A DNA stretch of 64,000 bases from Gammaproteobacteria bacterium (GTDB lineage Bacteria > Pseudomonadota > Gammaproteobacteria > Pseudomonadales > IMCC2047): contig JAJFKB010000024.1 in assembly GCA_021773395.1 (NCBI GenBank), positions 248,001 to 312,000 of the forward strand, read 5' to 3'. How positions within the stretch are numbered: position 1 is the stretch's first letter; the number at the start of each line of letters is the position of its first letter. The notes under the pieces are model-generated. The model did no database searches and had not been told where the DNA came from. It saw nothing but the letters and a program-made list of their open reading frames with translations. Both the position numbers and the translations under genes were made by a program. Shown here one piece after another: positions 20,115 to 32,591 of the stretch.

Positions 20115-21068
20115 CTACACCAACGTTTCCAAAAAAGAGACCAGCTCACGATCTAGTGGAGCCGTCACCCTAAGCGGTGGCCCGCCATCGGGGTTTGGAA
20201 TTTCGAGCCTCTCGGCATGCAGAAATAACCGCCTTAGCCCCGACCGCCTGGCACCCGCGTTCGCCTCATCCTCCGCGTACTTGGAATCACCGGCAATAGG
20301 AAAGCCTGCATGTCGGCAGTGTACTCTTATCTGATGCGTGCGTCCGGTAATGGGCTTTGCCTCTAGCAGACTGTAACCGTTGTATCGCGAACAGAGCCGG
20401 AATTCAGTTCTGGATTTTTTGCCCTCATCATCCACATTAACAATACGCTCGCCTGATTTGAGCACATTTTTGCGCAGTGGCGCATCAACAACTTTTTTCC
20501 TGCTAGGCCAGCGCCCAAACACCAACGCCTTGTAATATTTATTAACCGCACCATCTCTAAGCTGCTGGTGCAAAGACTTCAACACGCTGCGCTTTTTGGC
20601 CACCATCACACAACCCGATGTTTCCTTATCCAGGCGATGTACTAATTCCAACATCCTCTGATCCGGCCTGATTTTTCGTAATGCCTCAATCAACCCAAAA
20701 CTCACTCCGCTTCCACCATGCACTGCCAAACCGGAAGGTTTATTAATAACAATTAGCCCACTGTCTTCATAGACAACCGCCTTTTCAAGTCTTTGCGCAA
20801 AACCTGCTTCAATAGCTGGCTCTTCGCCTTTTTCGCTGACTCGCACTGGCGGAATCCTTACCAGATCGCCGCATTTAAGTTTATATTCAGGCTTAATACG
20901 CCCTTTATTAACCCTTACTTCTCCTTTGCGAATAATTCGATAAATATGATTCTTGGGAACGCCTTTGAGGTGCGTACGTAAAAAATTATCAAGTCTTTGT
21001 CCGACTACAGTCTCATCTACCATTATCTGGCGGACTTTGAGTCTGTCACCACTTTTTTCATTTACCAT
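20115..21068 (-). CDS. rluC: 23S rRNA pseudouridine synthase RluC
   Basis: A 317-residue RluA-family enzyme that makes pseudouridines in domain V of 23S rRNA (positions 955, 2504 and 2580 in E. coli). An N-terminal S4 RNA-binding domain (about 18-80, RLDNFLRTHLKGVPKNHIYRI) is followed by the catalytic domain with HRLDKETSG, where the Asp is catalytic, and GRTHQIRVH. It is divergent from rne, as in E. coli and Pseudomonas, which supports the RluC rather than the RluA or RluD assignment. Confidence 0.94.
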   Translation of the reverse strand: MVNEKSGDRLKVRQIMVDETVVGQRLDNFLRTHLKGVPKNHIYRIIRKGEVRVNKGRIKPEYKLKCGDLVRIPPVRVSEKGEEPAIEAGFAQRLEKAVVYEDSGLIVINKPSGLAVHGGSGVSFGLIEALRKIRPDQRMLELVHRLDKETSGCVMVAKKRSVLKSLHQQLRDGAVNKYYKALVFGRWPSRKKVVDAPLRKNVLKSGERIVNVDDEGKKSRTEFRLCSRYNGYSLLEAKPITGRTHQIRVHCRHAGFPIAGDSKYAEDEANAGARRSGLRRLFLHAERLEIPNPDGGPPLRVTAPLDRELVSFLETLV

Positions 21069-21128
21069 ATTGTAAGATTCTGATGCCGCTTTAATACAGC
21101 CACCTATCTAATTGATGTTAATGTATAT

Positions 21129-21157
21129 TTGATGTAGCAGCCGTTTATTGCTATATT
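21129..21157 (+). promoter_or_regulatory. Candidate sigma-70 promoter of rne
   Basis: TTGATG (21129-21134), a 17-bp spacer and TATATT (21152-21157) form a good sigma-70 match pointing toward rne. Transcription from here would start near 21164 and give a leader of about 750 bases, in line with the long autoregulatory rne leaders of enterobacteria (361 nt in E. coli). It lies in the 844-bp divergent gap with rluC. Confidence 0.5.
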
Positions 21158-21303
21158 GGCGTGCGCTTTTCCATCTGCGCGTCCTGATTTGTACTCACTT
21201 AGGTACCGGACGATCGCATTGTACAGGCTAAGCGAGACAATTTACATTAACCTAGAAGCATCACGGCAAAAGCGCCGTAGTATGCACAAACAAAATTCAG
21301 GTG

Positions 21304-21359
21304 CCCAATGAAATCATTGGGTGGGTAGTATAACCGCGTGACCGAGACAACGCGCTACC
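21304..21359 (+). promoter_or_regulatory. Paired hairpins in the rne 5' leader
   Basis: Two stem-loops are adjacent in the leader. CCCAATG-AAAT-CATTGGG (21304-21321) is perfect. The second nests GGTAG...CTACC around CGCGT...ACGCG (21324-21359) with a six-base bulge on the left and a ten-base loop. In E. coli, RNase E binds leader hairpins of its own mRNA to control its level; these are candidates for that role by position only. A third small hairpin (AAACTG-TAAA-CAGTTT) lies at 21837-21852. I see no gene in the rest of the 844-bp gap 21069-21912. Confidence 0.45.
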
Positions 21360-21912
21360 AATCAATATTAAGTGCAATAAGTAAACTTGATAAAAGGAAA
21401 GTAATAGAAGTCAGATAATTAATCAGCAGCAATTGGCAATTCTCCCGGAGGTCAGTAGTCGAATATTGTCAGTTAGGTCCATGAAGTCCAGTGGAGATTA
21501 TCGAAAACCATTGCTCTGATTTAGTTGAATTATGAAAATTTCGATCGATTTATTTTGTTTTTCCACCGGCGCATAACAGCCTGTGTGAGGGCTAAATAAG
21601 GGATAAATCGAATTTGAATCGGCAAAATTAAGCGTAACGCCTAATCAATGGGCAGATAGATTTTTCAAACGCTGCAGTTCTGTCTGATTATGACAATATC
21701 TTTCCTGATTGAAGATAAAAGTAGCTCCAGATTTTAACGTAACAAACTGTTTTAGAAGGTTTTAATATTATTAATTGCTTAAATAGCATTTTAAACCCAC
21801 AACGGTAAAGCTTGCTGTAGTTAGTTTATTCACAGCAAACTGTAAACAGTTTCTTAGCTGATAGATCTGGTTCTGTTGTCGTAAGGTCCCGCCTAACGAG
21901 CAATAGAGTCAC

Positions 21913-25269
<3,357 letters not shown>

Positions 25270-25280
25270 TAAAAAACAGT

Positions 25281-25309
25281 GCCATCCGTGTCTGATTGAT
25301 GCGGATGGC
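25281..25309 (+). terminator. Terminator-like hairpin after rne
   Basis: GCCATCCG and CGGATGGC form a perfect 8-bp stem with a 13-base loop, 11 bp after the rne stop, followed by TACTCTTTGGTT. The T tract is broken, so it may work as a weak intrinsic terminator. The rest of the 204-bp gap to murB shows nothing I can name. Confidence 0.55.
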
Positions 25310-25473
25310 TACTCTTTGGTTACAGTTATTTTCTTCAATTTCATATTTTTAATAAGCTTAAACGCTACTTGGCGGGCACCAGTATCTGCAAATAATTGTT
25401 CAAGCTAGTCTGCAACAAATTTCGCAGCCTCCAAAGACAGGGTATCCCTTCAGAATTTTCCAACAATCAACCT

Positions 25474-26502
25474 TTATCTAACGCCCACCCCATAAACTCG
25501 CGGCTCAACTTCCAATTCAAGATCAAATGAGTCCCTGACAGAACTACAGATTTTTTGTGCAATATCTAATATCTGCCGGGCATCGGCGTTGCCATAATTT
25601 ACCAATACCAATGACTGCTGATCATGTACCCCGGCATCATTCGATCGATATCCTTTCCAGCCACATTGCTCTATCAACCAGCCAGCAGCAATCTTCACCA
25701 GATCACCCTCGGCATAACCAATGATATTCGGGTACTTTACCTGAATCTGAGCAAATTTTTCATGACTAATAATCGGATTTTTGAAGAAGCTTCCCGCATT
25801 GCCGATTACCTCGGGATCGGGCAGCTTACGTTGCCGTATTCGCGCCACTGCTTCGGCAACCGATTTTGCATCCGCCACCACCACGCCCATCGATACCAGC
25901 TCGGTTTTAATATCACCATAATCTGTCTTTAGATCAGGCGTTTTAGCCAGACACAAGGTTACGTGAGAAATAATATAGCGATCACGCAAGGCCCCCTTGA
26001 AAACACTGTCTCGATAGCCAAAATCACACTCATCTTTGTTGAAACGAACCAGCTCTCCGGTTTCTCGGCAAACGGCATCCAGGCTATAGAAACTCGCTTG
26101 GAGTTCTACCCCATAGGCACCGATATTTTGAATAGGTGCGGCACCAACGGTACCGGGTATTAATGCCAAATTTTCCAGACCATAAAGGTCATTGTCGAGA
26201 GTCCATTGAACCAGTGAGTGCCAGTGCTCACCGGCACCGACTTTAAGCCAAACTTTCGCCTCGTCCGCTTTAATGATTGCCTTCCCCTGAATAGCAATCT
26301 TCAAGACCAGGCCAGGATAATTCTCGACAAGCACCACGTTACTACCCTCCCCCAGCACCAGCAAAGGTAGCGAGTTTTCCTGACAAAACCGCTGTGCATC
26401 TCGAATATCATCAATCGATTGTGCACTCGCCCAAAAGCTGGCTTTCACGTCAAAGCCAAAGCTGTTGTGAGGTTTCAGGGAATATTCGGTTTCAAATTGC
26501 AT
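25474..26502 (-). CDS. murB: UDP-N-acetylenolpyruvoylglucosamine reductase MurB
   Basis: A 342-residue FAD enzyme that reduces UDP-GlcNAc-enolpyruvate to UDP-MurNAc in peptidoglycan synthesis. The N-terminus (LKPHNSFGFDVKA) and GEGSNVVL are the FAD-binding blocks. GYRDSVFK and GNAGSFFKNP (catalytic Ser) mark the type I enzyme, as does its length, near E. coli MurB (342). It is the last gene of the envelope block exbB to murB and converges with rne. It starts 20 bp after the phosphatase gene. Confidence 0.96.
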   Translation of the reverse strand: MQFETEYSLKPHNSFGFDVKASFWASAQSIDDIRDAQRFCQENSLPLLVLGEGSNVVLVENYPGLVLKIAIQGKAIIKADEAKVWLKVGAGEHWHSLVQWTLDNDLYGLENLALIPGTVGAAPIQNIGAYGVELQASFYSLDAVCRETGELVRFNKDECDFGYRDSVFKGALRDRYIISHVTLCLAKTPDLKTDYGDIKTELVSMGVVVADAKSVAEAVARIRQRKLPDPEVIGNAGSFFKNPIISHEKFAQIQVKYPNIIGYAEGDLVKIAAGWLIEQCGWKGYRSNDAGVHDQQSLVLVNYGNADARQILDIAQKICSSVRDSFDLELEVEPRVYGVGVR

Positions 26503-26522
26503 GTTAGGCAGAGGGAATGTAA

Positions 26523-26993
26523 CTAGCGATGCTGATTTAGCTGATTCAATAAACCAGCAGCAGCCGATTCAACCAGATCCAACACATGATCAAAGCTATC
26601 CTCACCACCGTAGTAAGGGTCAGGCACGTCGGTAAGTCCTGCCTCGGGTGCATAGTCCAAAAACAATCGAACCTTCTCATTTCGACCCGGTGGGCACATG
26701 GCATTCAGATCGGCAAGATTTTGCGCATCCATCGCTAGAATATGGTCAAATTGAGAGAAATCTTCCTTCACGATTTGGCGGGCTCGCAGGAGTGAGAGGT
26801 CATAGCCCCTTTGTGCAGCGGCAACAGTGGCTCGCCGATCGGGTGGATGCCCGATATGCCAACTGCCAGTTCCAGCGGAGTCCACGCTGATTAAGTCCTC
26901 AAGACCTGCTTCAGCCACCATTTTTTTAAAAACAGCATCGGCCGTCGGTGAGCGACAGATATTTCCCAAACACACAAAAAGCACTTTAGTCAT
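26523..26993 (-). CDS. Low molecular weight protein-tyrosine phosphatase
   Basis: A 156-residue phosphatase. The P-loop CLGNICRS (C-x5-R-S) sits at the N-terminus and the general-acid Asp lies in DVPDPYYGG near residue 125, so the active site is complete. The start at ATG 26993 places MTKVLFVCLGN at the N-terminus; the upstream TTG is less likely. In Pseudomonas-like genomes this gene lies between kdsB and murB, as here. Family members often act on bacterial tyrosine kinases of polysaccharide export, but the target here is unknown. Confidence 0.93.
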   Translation of the reverse strand: MTKVLFVCLGNICRSPTADAVFKKMVAEAGLEDLISVDSAGTGSWHIGHPPDRRATVAAAQRGYDLSLLRARQIVKEDFSQFDHILAMDAQNLADLNAMCPPGRNEKVRLFLDYAPEAGLTDVPDPYYGGEDSFDHVLDLVESAAAGLLNQLNQHR

Positions 26994-27041
26994 AATCAAT
27001 AGAACAAACTCATTAAATTAAGGTTTTCCGGTATGCCTTAA

Positions 27042-27818
27042 TTACGGCGCGGACAATAGTTCCCGAACCCTGGCTAGATCCTGCTCGGTATCAACGCCCG
27101 CCGGCGGCGGCTCAATTGCAGGGACCAGTTTGATGCGCACACCATTCCAGATGGCCCGTAACTGCTCCAACGACTCGGCAGCTTCGATGGGTGCCTGCGG
27201 CCACTGCACAAACTGATGCAGGAATCCAACCCGATAAGCGTAAATACCGATATGGCGTTGGTATTCTTGATCCGGCAGTCGGGCCAGCTTATTTTCCAAG
27301 TTTTGTCCGTCACCAAAGCCTTCCCTTGCCCAGGGAATGGGGGCACGACTGAAATAGATCGCATATCCCTGTTTATCGGACACCACCTTTACTGCATTGG
27401 GATTCAGCAATTCCTGAAGATCTGCTATCGGTTCACTCAGTGTCGCCATCCCGGCTTCAGCATCCGCAGCAAGCAACTGCGCAACCTGCTCAATATTTCC
27501 AGGCGGAATTAAAGGCTCATCGCCCTGCACATTAACGATAATATCTTGCTCGTTAAAGGCATACTTAGTTACCACTTCCTGCACACGATCCGTTCCCGAA
27601 ACATGAGTATTGGAAGTCATACATACTTCAGCGCCGAAACCCTCGGCAGCAGATTTGATACGCTCATCATCGGTAGCGATGATAACTCGCGCAGCACCAC
27701 TTAGGCAGGCCTGTTCATAAACATGTTGTAGCATTGGTTTGCCGGCAATATCCAGTAACGGCTTGCCTGGAAGGCGTGACGATGCGTATCGTGCCGGTAT
27801 AATTACATTAAATGACAT
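27042..27818 (-). CDS. kdsB: 3-deoxy-manno-octulosonate cytidylyltransferase KdsB
   Basis: A 258-residue cytidylyltransferase that makes CMP-Kdo for lipopolysaccharide. The N-terminal nucleotide loop [15 protein letters not shown], the VQGDEPL block and the C-terminal AAESLEQLR are all typical. The length matches E. coli KdsB (248) with a small extension. It lies 8 bp downstream of the ycaR-type gene and close to lpxK, so Kdo activation and lipid A phosphorylation are in one transcript. Confidence 0.96.
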   Translation of the reverse strand: MSFNVIIPARYASSRLPGKPLLDIAGKPMLQHVYEQACLSGAARVIIATDDERIKSAAEGFGAEVCMTSNTHVSGTDRVQEVVTKYAFNEQDIIVNVQGDEPLIPPGNIEQVAQLLAADAEAGMATLSEPIADLQELLNPNAVKVVSDKQGYAIYFSRAPIPWAREGFGDGQNLENKLARLPDQEYQRHIGIYAYRVGFLHQFVQWPQAPIEAAESLEQLRAIWNGVRIKLVPAIEPPPAGVDTEQDLARVRELLSAP

Positions 27819-27826
27819 TAGCTGGG

Positions 27827-28012
27827 TTATTTATCCAATCGTTCATCGGTGGAGAGCGTGCGCGCTTCCTGCTCCAGCATGACGGGAACATCGTCTCGTA
27901 TCGGGAAAGCCAACCCATCAAACTTGCAGATCAACTCACTTTTTTCTTTATCCAGCTTGAGCTCACCCTTGCAAATTGGGCAGGCCAGTATATTCAGCAA
28001 TCGCATATCCAT
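27827..28012 (-). CDS. ycaR: Trm112/YcaR family zinc-ribbon-like protein
   Basis: A 61-residue protein with [10 protein letters not shown] near the N-terminus and [11 protein letters not shown] near the C-terminus, the signature of the UPF0434/Trm112 family. E. coli YcaR sits in the same place, between lpxK and kdsB. Eukaryotic Trm112 is a cofactor for methyltransferases; the bacterial role is not settled. Only one Cys pair (CPIC) plus one later Cys is present, so the zinc site is incomplete, as in many bacterial members. Confidence 0.93.
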   Translation of the reverse strand: MDMRLLNILACPICKGELKLDKEKSELICKFDGLAFPIRDDVPVMLEQEARTLSTDERLDK

Positions 28013-28031
28013 GGATTATCCTAATGGTTAT

Positions 28032-29048
28032 CTATCTATTCTTATCGACTAAGCCAATCGATTCAACCAGCTTGTCTTGAAAGTCGTCTGACAGCTCTGC
28101 CCTGACGGCGAGATACCAGCATTGTTTGTGGGCCATTGATCTGCATTTTACAGCATCCTTCTCGGTCATAATAACCGGCAAAGCATCATTATAAATAAAA
28201 TCGGATGCCTTGAAGGCGTAATGATCAGGAAAAGCAGATTTTTGAATGTTGTACCCCAGAGAAATCAGTGTTTCAAAAAATCTATCGGGATTTCCAATTC
28301 CCGCAACTGCATGCACCTGATGTTGCTCAACCAGCGCGTCAACCGGCAGTACTTCCTCTGTAACCAGATTCCTTAGCTCGCAAGGAATCAGATTCATGGA
28401 ATAGCCGGGTATCTCTAGCGCTTCGCAAGCACCGTTAAATACCACAAAATCAACCGTACTGAGCCTATCCGGGGGTTCCCTTAGGGGGCCGGCCGGTAGA
28501 CACAGAGCATTTCCCAAACCGCGCCTCCCATCCACCACAGCCACTTCAATGTCTCGGGCTAATGCGTAGTGCTGCATGCCATCATCACTCAGTATCAGGT
28601 CGCAGTCGCAGTTTTTTAGCAGATATTGCGCGGCAGCCACCCGGTTGGCATCAATGACCACAGGACAGAGGGTAGCGCGCGCCAGCATCAACGGCTCATC
28701 ACCACTGGCAACGGGATTAGAATCCGCCTCCACCAAGTAGGGGTAACAAGGCGCCTGACTGGCATAACCCCGACTTACGATTCCTGGCTTATAGCCCTTT
28801 TCCTTCAATATTTCCGCCAAACGAGCAACTAACGGTGATTTACCGACACCGCCCACCGTGATATTACCCACTACAACCACTGGCACTGGCGCTTGCCAGG
28901 ATTGCTTTATACCATTTAAATATGCCGCCCGACGCTTTGTGGCTTGCCGACGAAAAATAGCCGAGAGCGGCTTAAGCAGACATAACCACGGACTCCCCTT
29001 ATACCAAGCCTGTACCAGCTTATCTGCTATTTCCGATTTCCTACTCAA
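28032..29048 (-). CDS. lpxK: Tetraacyldisaccharide 4'-kinase LpxK
   Basis: A 338-residue kinase that phosphorylates the 4' position of the lipid A precursor at the inner membrane. It has the Walker A-like GNITVGGVGKSPLV, GIVSRGY, the LSDDGMQH block and EKDAVK near the C-terminus. The start appears to be TTG (29048), 14 bp after the exbD stop; no ATG is available nearby and the family N-terminal AWYKGSPWLCLL follows shortly. It is cotranscribed with exbB-exbD. Confidence 0.95.
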   Translation of the reverse strand: MSRKSEIADKLVQAWYKGSPWLCLLKPLSAIFRRQATKRRAAYLNGIKQSWQAPVPVVVVGNITVGGVGKSPLVARLAEILKEKGYKPGIVSRGYASQAPCYPYLVEADSNPVASGDEPLMLARATLCPVVIDANRVAAAQYLLKNCDCDLILSDDGMQHYALARDIEVAVVDGRRGLGNALCLPAGPLREPPDRLSTVDFVVFNGACEALEIPGYSMNLIPCELRNLVTEEVLPVDALVEQHQVHAVAGIGNPDRFFETLISLGYNIQKSAFPDHYAFKASDFIYNDALPVIMTEKDAVKCRSMAHKQCWYLAVRAELSDDFQDKLVESIGLVDKNR

Positions 29049-29062
29049 AAGAATGCCGTGGG

Positions 29063-29485
29063 TTATTCCGAGATCTCAGGTTGACGGGTGGTAATACTCA
29101 AGCTAACAAAGCCCAACTGCCCCGCAGCATCCATTGCGGTGACTACAGACTGATGGGGCGAGATGGCATCTGCTGAAATGATGAGCGGAAGGCTAGTATC
29201 GCCCCTTGCTACCGCGTTAATCGCAGCTCTCAGCGTTTCGATATTATTGTTAACCAGCATCTGATCATTAACGGCATATTCTCCTTTGGCATTAATGATG
29301 ATTTCAACCTGATTGTCCTTTTCAGCAATCGCCTCACCACTCGCCTCAGGCAAATTCAAACTGATATGAGACTCTTTTTTAAAGGTCGTTGATACCATAA
29401 AGAAGATGAGCAGTAAAAAAACCACATCAATCAATGGCGTCAGGTTAACCCCAACTTCCTCGCGCCGCTGGCGACGAAATATCAT
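29063..29485 (-). CDS. exbD: ExbD/TolR family biopolymer transport protein
   Basis: A 140-residue protein with one N-terminal transmembrane helix containing the essential Asp in LTPLIDVVFLLLIFF, followed by a periplasmic domain. With ExbB it forms the proton-driven motor for TonB-type energy transfer. No tonB gene is present; the pair sits beside lpxK and was historically next to comEC, as in Pseudomonas and relatives where it is thought to serve envelope functions. It starts 5 bp after exbB. Confidence 0.93.
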   Translation of the reverse strand: MIFRRQRREEVGVNLTPLIDVVFLLLIFFMVSTTFKKESHISLNLPEASGEAIAEKDNQVEIIINAKGEYAVNDQMLVNNNIETLRAAINAVARGDTSLPLIISADAISPHQSVVTAMDAAGQLGFVSLSITTRQPEISE

Positions 29486-29490
29486 TGCGA

Positions 29491-30129
29491 CTAATCCCCG
29501 CTCGTTCCTGCCGGTTCTTCTTTACCACGATCACCATGAAATACATCCACGAGCTTGACCGCCTCCTGTTCCATATGGATCACCAGTTCGTCTATTTTTC
29601 TTTGAAATAACCGATGAAAGATGAGTGTTGGAATTGCCACACTCAGTCCGGCAGCCGTTGTAATAAGCGCCTCAGAAATCCCCCCGGCAAGCACGCTGGC
29701 ATTACCCGTTCCTTGAATCATAATCGCAGTGAACACTTTGATCATCCCAATCACCGTGCCCAGCAAGCCTAATAATGGAGTAATCAGGGCTATCGTTCCC
29801 AGGGTATTCAGATAGCGCTCCATTTCATGAATAACGTGACTCGCCACCTCTTGAATACTTTCCTTCATGATGTCACGGCCATACTTGGAGTTTGACAGCC
29901 CCGCTGCCAATATTTTTCCAAGTGGTGTGGTCGTTCGCAACTGCTTCATCCGCTCCGCAGTCAATTCATTGCCGCGAATCCAGGCCCATACTTCCGCCAG
30001 CAGATTCTTGGGTGCAATACGGTTAGGTCTCAGCGTCCAGAAGCGTTCCAGCACAATAGCTAAAGCCAACACAGAACAAAGAATAATGGGCAGCATCAGC
30101 CAGCCGCCGGATTTAATCATTTCTAACAC
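29491..30129 (-). CDS. exbB: MotA/TolQ/ExbB proton channel family protein
   Basis: A 212-residue membrane protein with three helices: about 10-30, 110-135 and 150-175. The conserved TPLLGLLGTVIGMIKVF and GISEALITTAAGLSVAIPTLI segments form the proton channel that drives ExbD. The start is probably GTG at 30129, with GGGG eight bases upstream; ATG at 30120 is an alternative. It is the first gene of the exbB-exbD-lpxK-ycaR-kdsB-PTP-murB run, all on one strand with gaps of 50 bp or less. Confidence 0.93.
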   Translation of the reverse strand: MLEMIKSGGWLMLPIILCSVLALAIVLERFWTLRPNRIAPKNLLAEVWAWIRGNELTAERMKQLRTTTPLGKILAAGLSNSKYGRDIMKESIQEVASHVIHEMERYLNTLGTIALITPLLGLLGTVIGMIKVFTAIMIQGTGNASVLAGGISEALITTAAGLSVAIPTLIFHRLFQRKIDELVIHMEQEAVKLVDVFHGDRGKEEPAGTSGD

Positions 30130-30276
30130 AATTGGTGCCCCTGAATATTGTTAGATGGTCTATCAGAATAACCCCTGGATTAAAGCTGCGAGCTTACCGT
30201 AAAAATTCGGTGGATGATAGCCTCCACGATTTGCGACTATAGTAATGAACAGGCTCAATTACTTAAGACTGCTATG

Positions 30277-31110
30277 CTAGGCTTTTCTTTCCCAAACCAA
30301 TGGGAAAACATTATCATCTCGCGCCAGTTCGCCGGGGTTAACCGAAACATCCTTTTGTGTCACAGTAGGATCAGCACCCGGATGTGGGAACCAGATTGCA
30401 TCATCACCTAGCCAGCGTGTTGATAGGGCCGCCCGCCGCTTAGTTGCCGAGCTATTGCCCGGTGCCCAGTGCAGCAACCAGGCTGAGAAAAGCACCGCGT
30501 CGCCAGCCTTCATATCCCACCCCACAATATCGAACGCTGACCTGTCGGCTTCTATATCCGGCACTTCCTCCCCTGCAGCTTGCTTTGCCCAACTCCCTGG
30601 ATGATTTTCTCTATCACCAAATACCTTCGGCATATAATACTGGCCATCGCTATGCGAACCCCTGACAAACTCCATAGCACTTTGCTCAACCGTCACGTCA
30701 GTCAGTGCCAACCAGACAGAGCAAATTTGTGTCCCTTTGAAAGGCCAATAGGGTACATCCTGGTGCCAGGGAGTCGGGGTGATGGTACCCGGCTCTTTAA
30801 CCAGCAAGTGATCAAAATAAAAACGTGCCTGATTGCTCTGCATCGCCTGCCCGGCAAGACCGGCAACGCCGGATTCAAAGAGGTAAGATTTTATCTCCTG
30901 ATTACTACGCCACTGATAACGATCCGTGAACAATCTGTTCTCTTTATTGTCAGGATTGGCGTCATTGGCCCACTCACTGGGATGCGCCATTTGATGCTCA
31001 ACCACCGCCAGCAATCGCTCCACCCATGAAGGGGCAACTGCATTTTTTATACGTATCACGCCATCTTTATTATAAGTATTTATCTCCTGCTGTGATAATT
31101 CCCTCATCAT
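30277..31110 (-). CDS. Phytanoyl-CoA dioxygenase (PhyH) family protein
   Basis: A 277-residue Fe(II)/2-oxoglutarate-dependent dioxygenase. The iron-binding HxD is in TPWHQDVPYW, the distal His in LLHWAPGNSS, and the 2-oxoglutarate Arg in the RRAALSTRW segment. AAGGGG precedes the chosen ATG (31110). Members hydroxylate varied small molecules, so the substrate is open. It is one of four genes lying between comEC and exbB, which are adjacent in many relatives, and so may be accessory. It is 147 bp from exbB. Confidence 0.88.
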   Translation of the reverse strand: MMRELSQQEINTYNKDGVIRIKNAVAPSWVERLLAVVEHQMAHPSEWANDANPDNKENRLFTDRYQWRSNQEIKSYLFESGVAGLAGQAMQSNQARFYFDHLLVKEPGTITPTPWHQDVPYWPFKGTQICSVWLALTDVTVEQSAMEFVRGSHSDGQYYMPKVFGDRENHPGSWAKQAAGEEVPDIEADRSAFDIVGWDMKAGDAVLFSAWLLHWAPGNSSATKRRAALSTRWLGDDAIWFPHPGADPTVTQKDVSVNPGELARDDNVFPLVWERKA

Positions 31111-31159
31111 CAATACCCCTTATTTCTGTCTCGCAACCACACCATGCCTCAGGCTTGAA

Positions 31160-31480
31160 CTAATTGTCAGCTCTTATACATTGCGAATACTCGCCTCTTT
31201 CGCAACCGCCTAGACACTTTATCATACCCAAACTATCTTTTGCTGCGCCACCGGCTTCGACTTTAGAGCAGTAAACCGATCCGATATTATCTCTAAGGCA
31301 TTCGCCTTTGCCACATTTTACGTTTCCGGTGCTATCTGTCTCAATGCCGCCTGCTGGAAATTCTGAACACCAGACATAGCCAACGGAATCCTGTTTACAT
31401 TTGGCTTGAATTAATGTTGGCATGCCTAAAAGCAGCGTCAGCAAAAGCACAATATCCAACCAGGAACGATTATTTTTCAT
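31160..31480 (-). CDS. Secreted Cys-rich two-repeat protein
   Basis: A 106-residue protein with a signal peptide (about 1-27, LLLTLLLGMPTLIQA). The mature part is two tandem units of about 33 residues with the pattern C-x2-D-(S/N)-x-G-x-V-x-C-S, then AGG, then D-S-x-G-x-(V/I)-K-C. Nine cysteines suggest disulfide bonds or metal binding in the periplasm. A very strong AGGAGGT ribosome site fixes the ATG at 31480. I do not recognise a named family; similar short repeat proteins occur in gammaproteobacteria. It is likely expressed strongly. Confidence 0.75.
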   Translation of the reverse strand: MKNNRSWLDIVLLLTLLLGMPTLIQAKCKQDSVGYVWCSEFPAGGIETDSTGNVKCGKGECLRDNIGSVYCSKVEAGGAAKDSLGMIKCLGGCERGEYSQCIRADN

Positions 31481-31541
31481 GCACACCTCCTTTGCTAATT
31501 AATAGAACAACAGTAAACCAAGAATCCGACAAATTAAAGCC

Positions 31542-32486
31542 TTATCCATCTGAGCAGCTATCCCCCTGAAAACAACCCTCGATTTCCATTTTTTTCTCAA
31601 TATAGAGCAAAGGCTGCATCTTTTCCCGCGTCCACTGCGGAGCAACTAGTTCATCCCAGCGATTGGCCACGGCAGCCAGCCTTTGAACCGCTACTCTCGG
31701 AGACAGATGGCGTAAAAACAACACCACTTTGCGGGCGTACTCTTCCAGCTCTACCGCTTCAAACTCGCCCCTGCGGTACAGGTCTGCCAAAGGAGTACCC
31801 TCAAGTACATGTAAATTATGTAATTTGACATTGTCGATGGGTAGTTCGTTTATACGCCTTGCCGTCTCAATCAATTGTCCGTCTGTTTCCCCTGGCAAGC
31901 CAAAAATCAGATGTATCCCTATATCCGCCTGAGTTCGCTGATGCAGCATGTTTATCGCATTGACAGCACTTTCAACATCGTGTCCACGGCGTAAAAATCT
32001 TAGTTGTTCATCATAGAAACTCTGTACCCCTAACTCAACCATGAGATAACTCTGTTCAGCTGTATCTCTAAATAGAGGGTAGATTCTTTCCGGCAGGCAA
32101 TCCGGCCGGGTCCCTACCACAACTCCCTCAACATCGGGCTCAGATAGTGCGGTCGCGAACCGTTCCTGCAACGCCGATATCCGGCCCAGCGTATTGGTAT
32201 ATGCCTGAAAATAGACTAGAAATTTTTTTGCTCGCAAACGCCGTTTAACGTGTTTGCGATTACTCGCTATCTGTTCCTGCAGAGAAAGTTCTCTTTCCCG
32301 AGGATAGGCAGCCGAACCCCATTCATCACAAAAAATACAGGCTTCCATTTTAGAGCTTTGCCGGTTGGGACAGGTCTCCGCAACACTAACGGAAATTTTA
32401 CCAACTTTTTCTCCAAACCTAGACTTGAAGTACTGACTGATCGGGTAATAGCGTCGTTCGTTCCAGCTTGTCAACTTATCGCTCAT
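31542..32486 (-). CDS. TIGR01212 family radical SAM protein (YhcC-like)
   Basis: A 314-residue radical SAM enzyme. The cluster cysteines are in ETCPNRQSSKMEACIFCD, the wide-spaced motif of the YhcC/TIGR01212 family, with the expected GSAAYP next. Further blocks (VGTRPDCLP, ELGVQSF, HLIFGLPGE, LHNLHVLEGTPL) follow the Elp3-like barrel. The function is unknown in the family. The ATG at 32486 is chosen over an upstream TTG. It is one of the four genes between comEC and exbB. Confidence 0.92.
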   Translation of the reverse strand: MSDKLTSWNERRYYPISQYFKSRFGEKVGKISVSVAETCPNRQSSKMEACIFCDEWGSAAYPRERELSLQEQIASNRKHVKRRLRAKKFLVYFQAYTNTLGRISALQERFATALSEPDVEGVVVGTRPDCLPERIYPLFRDTAEQSYLMVELGVQSFYDEQLRFLRRGHDVESAVNAINMLHQRTQADIGIHLIFGLPGETDGQLIETARRINELPIDNVKLHNLHVLEGTPLADLYRRGEFEAVELEEYARKVVLFLRHLSPRVAVQRLAAVANRWDELVAPQWTREKMQPLLYIEKKMEIEGCFQGDSCSDG

Positions 32487-32591
32487 GTTCAAATGAATAA
32501 TTACAGGAGATTAGTAATTCATCCCGTGCCTGGTGATAATGCTCGTAATCTCTGTCTGACTTTTGTATAAAAGAGTCATTAACCAGGCTCG

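Noticed and set aside
20075-20149. Longer HAD N-terminus overlapping rluC
   Set aside because: The extension has no family resemblance, overlaps rluC, and the internal TTG has an ideally placed AAGGTG.
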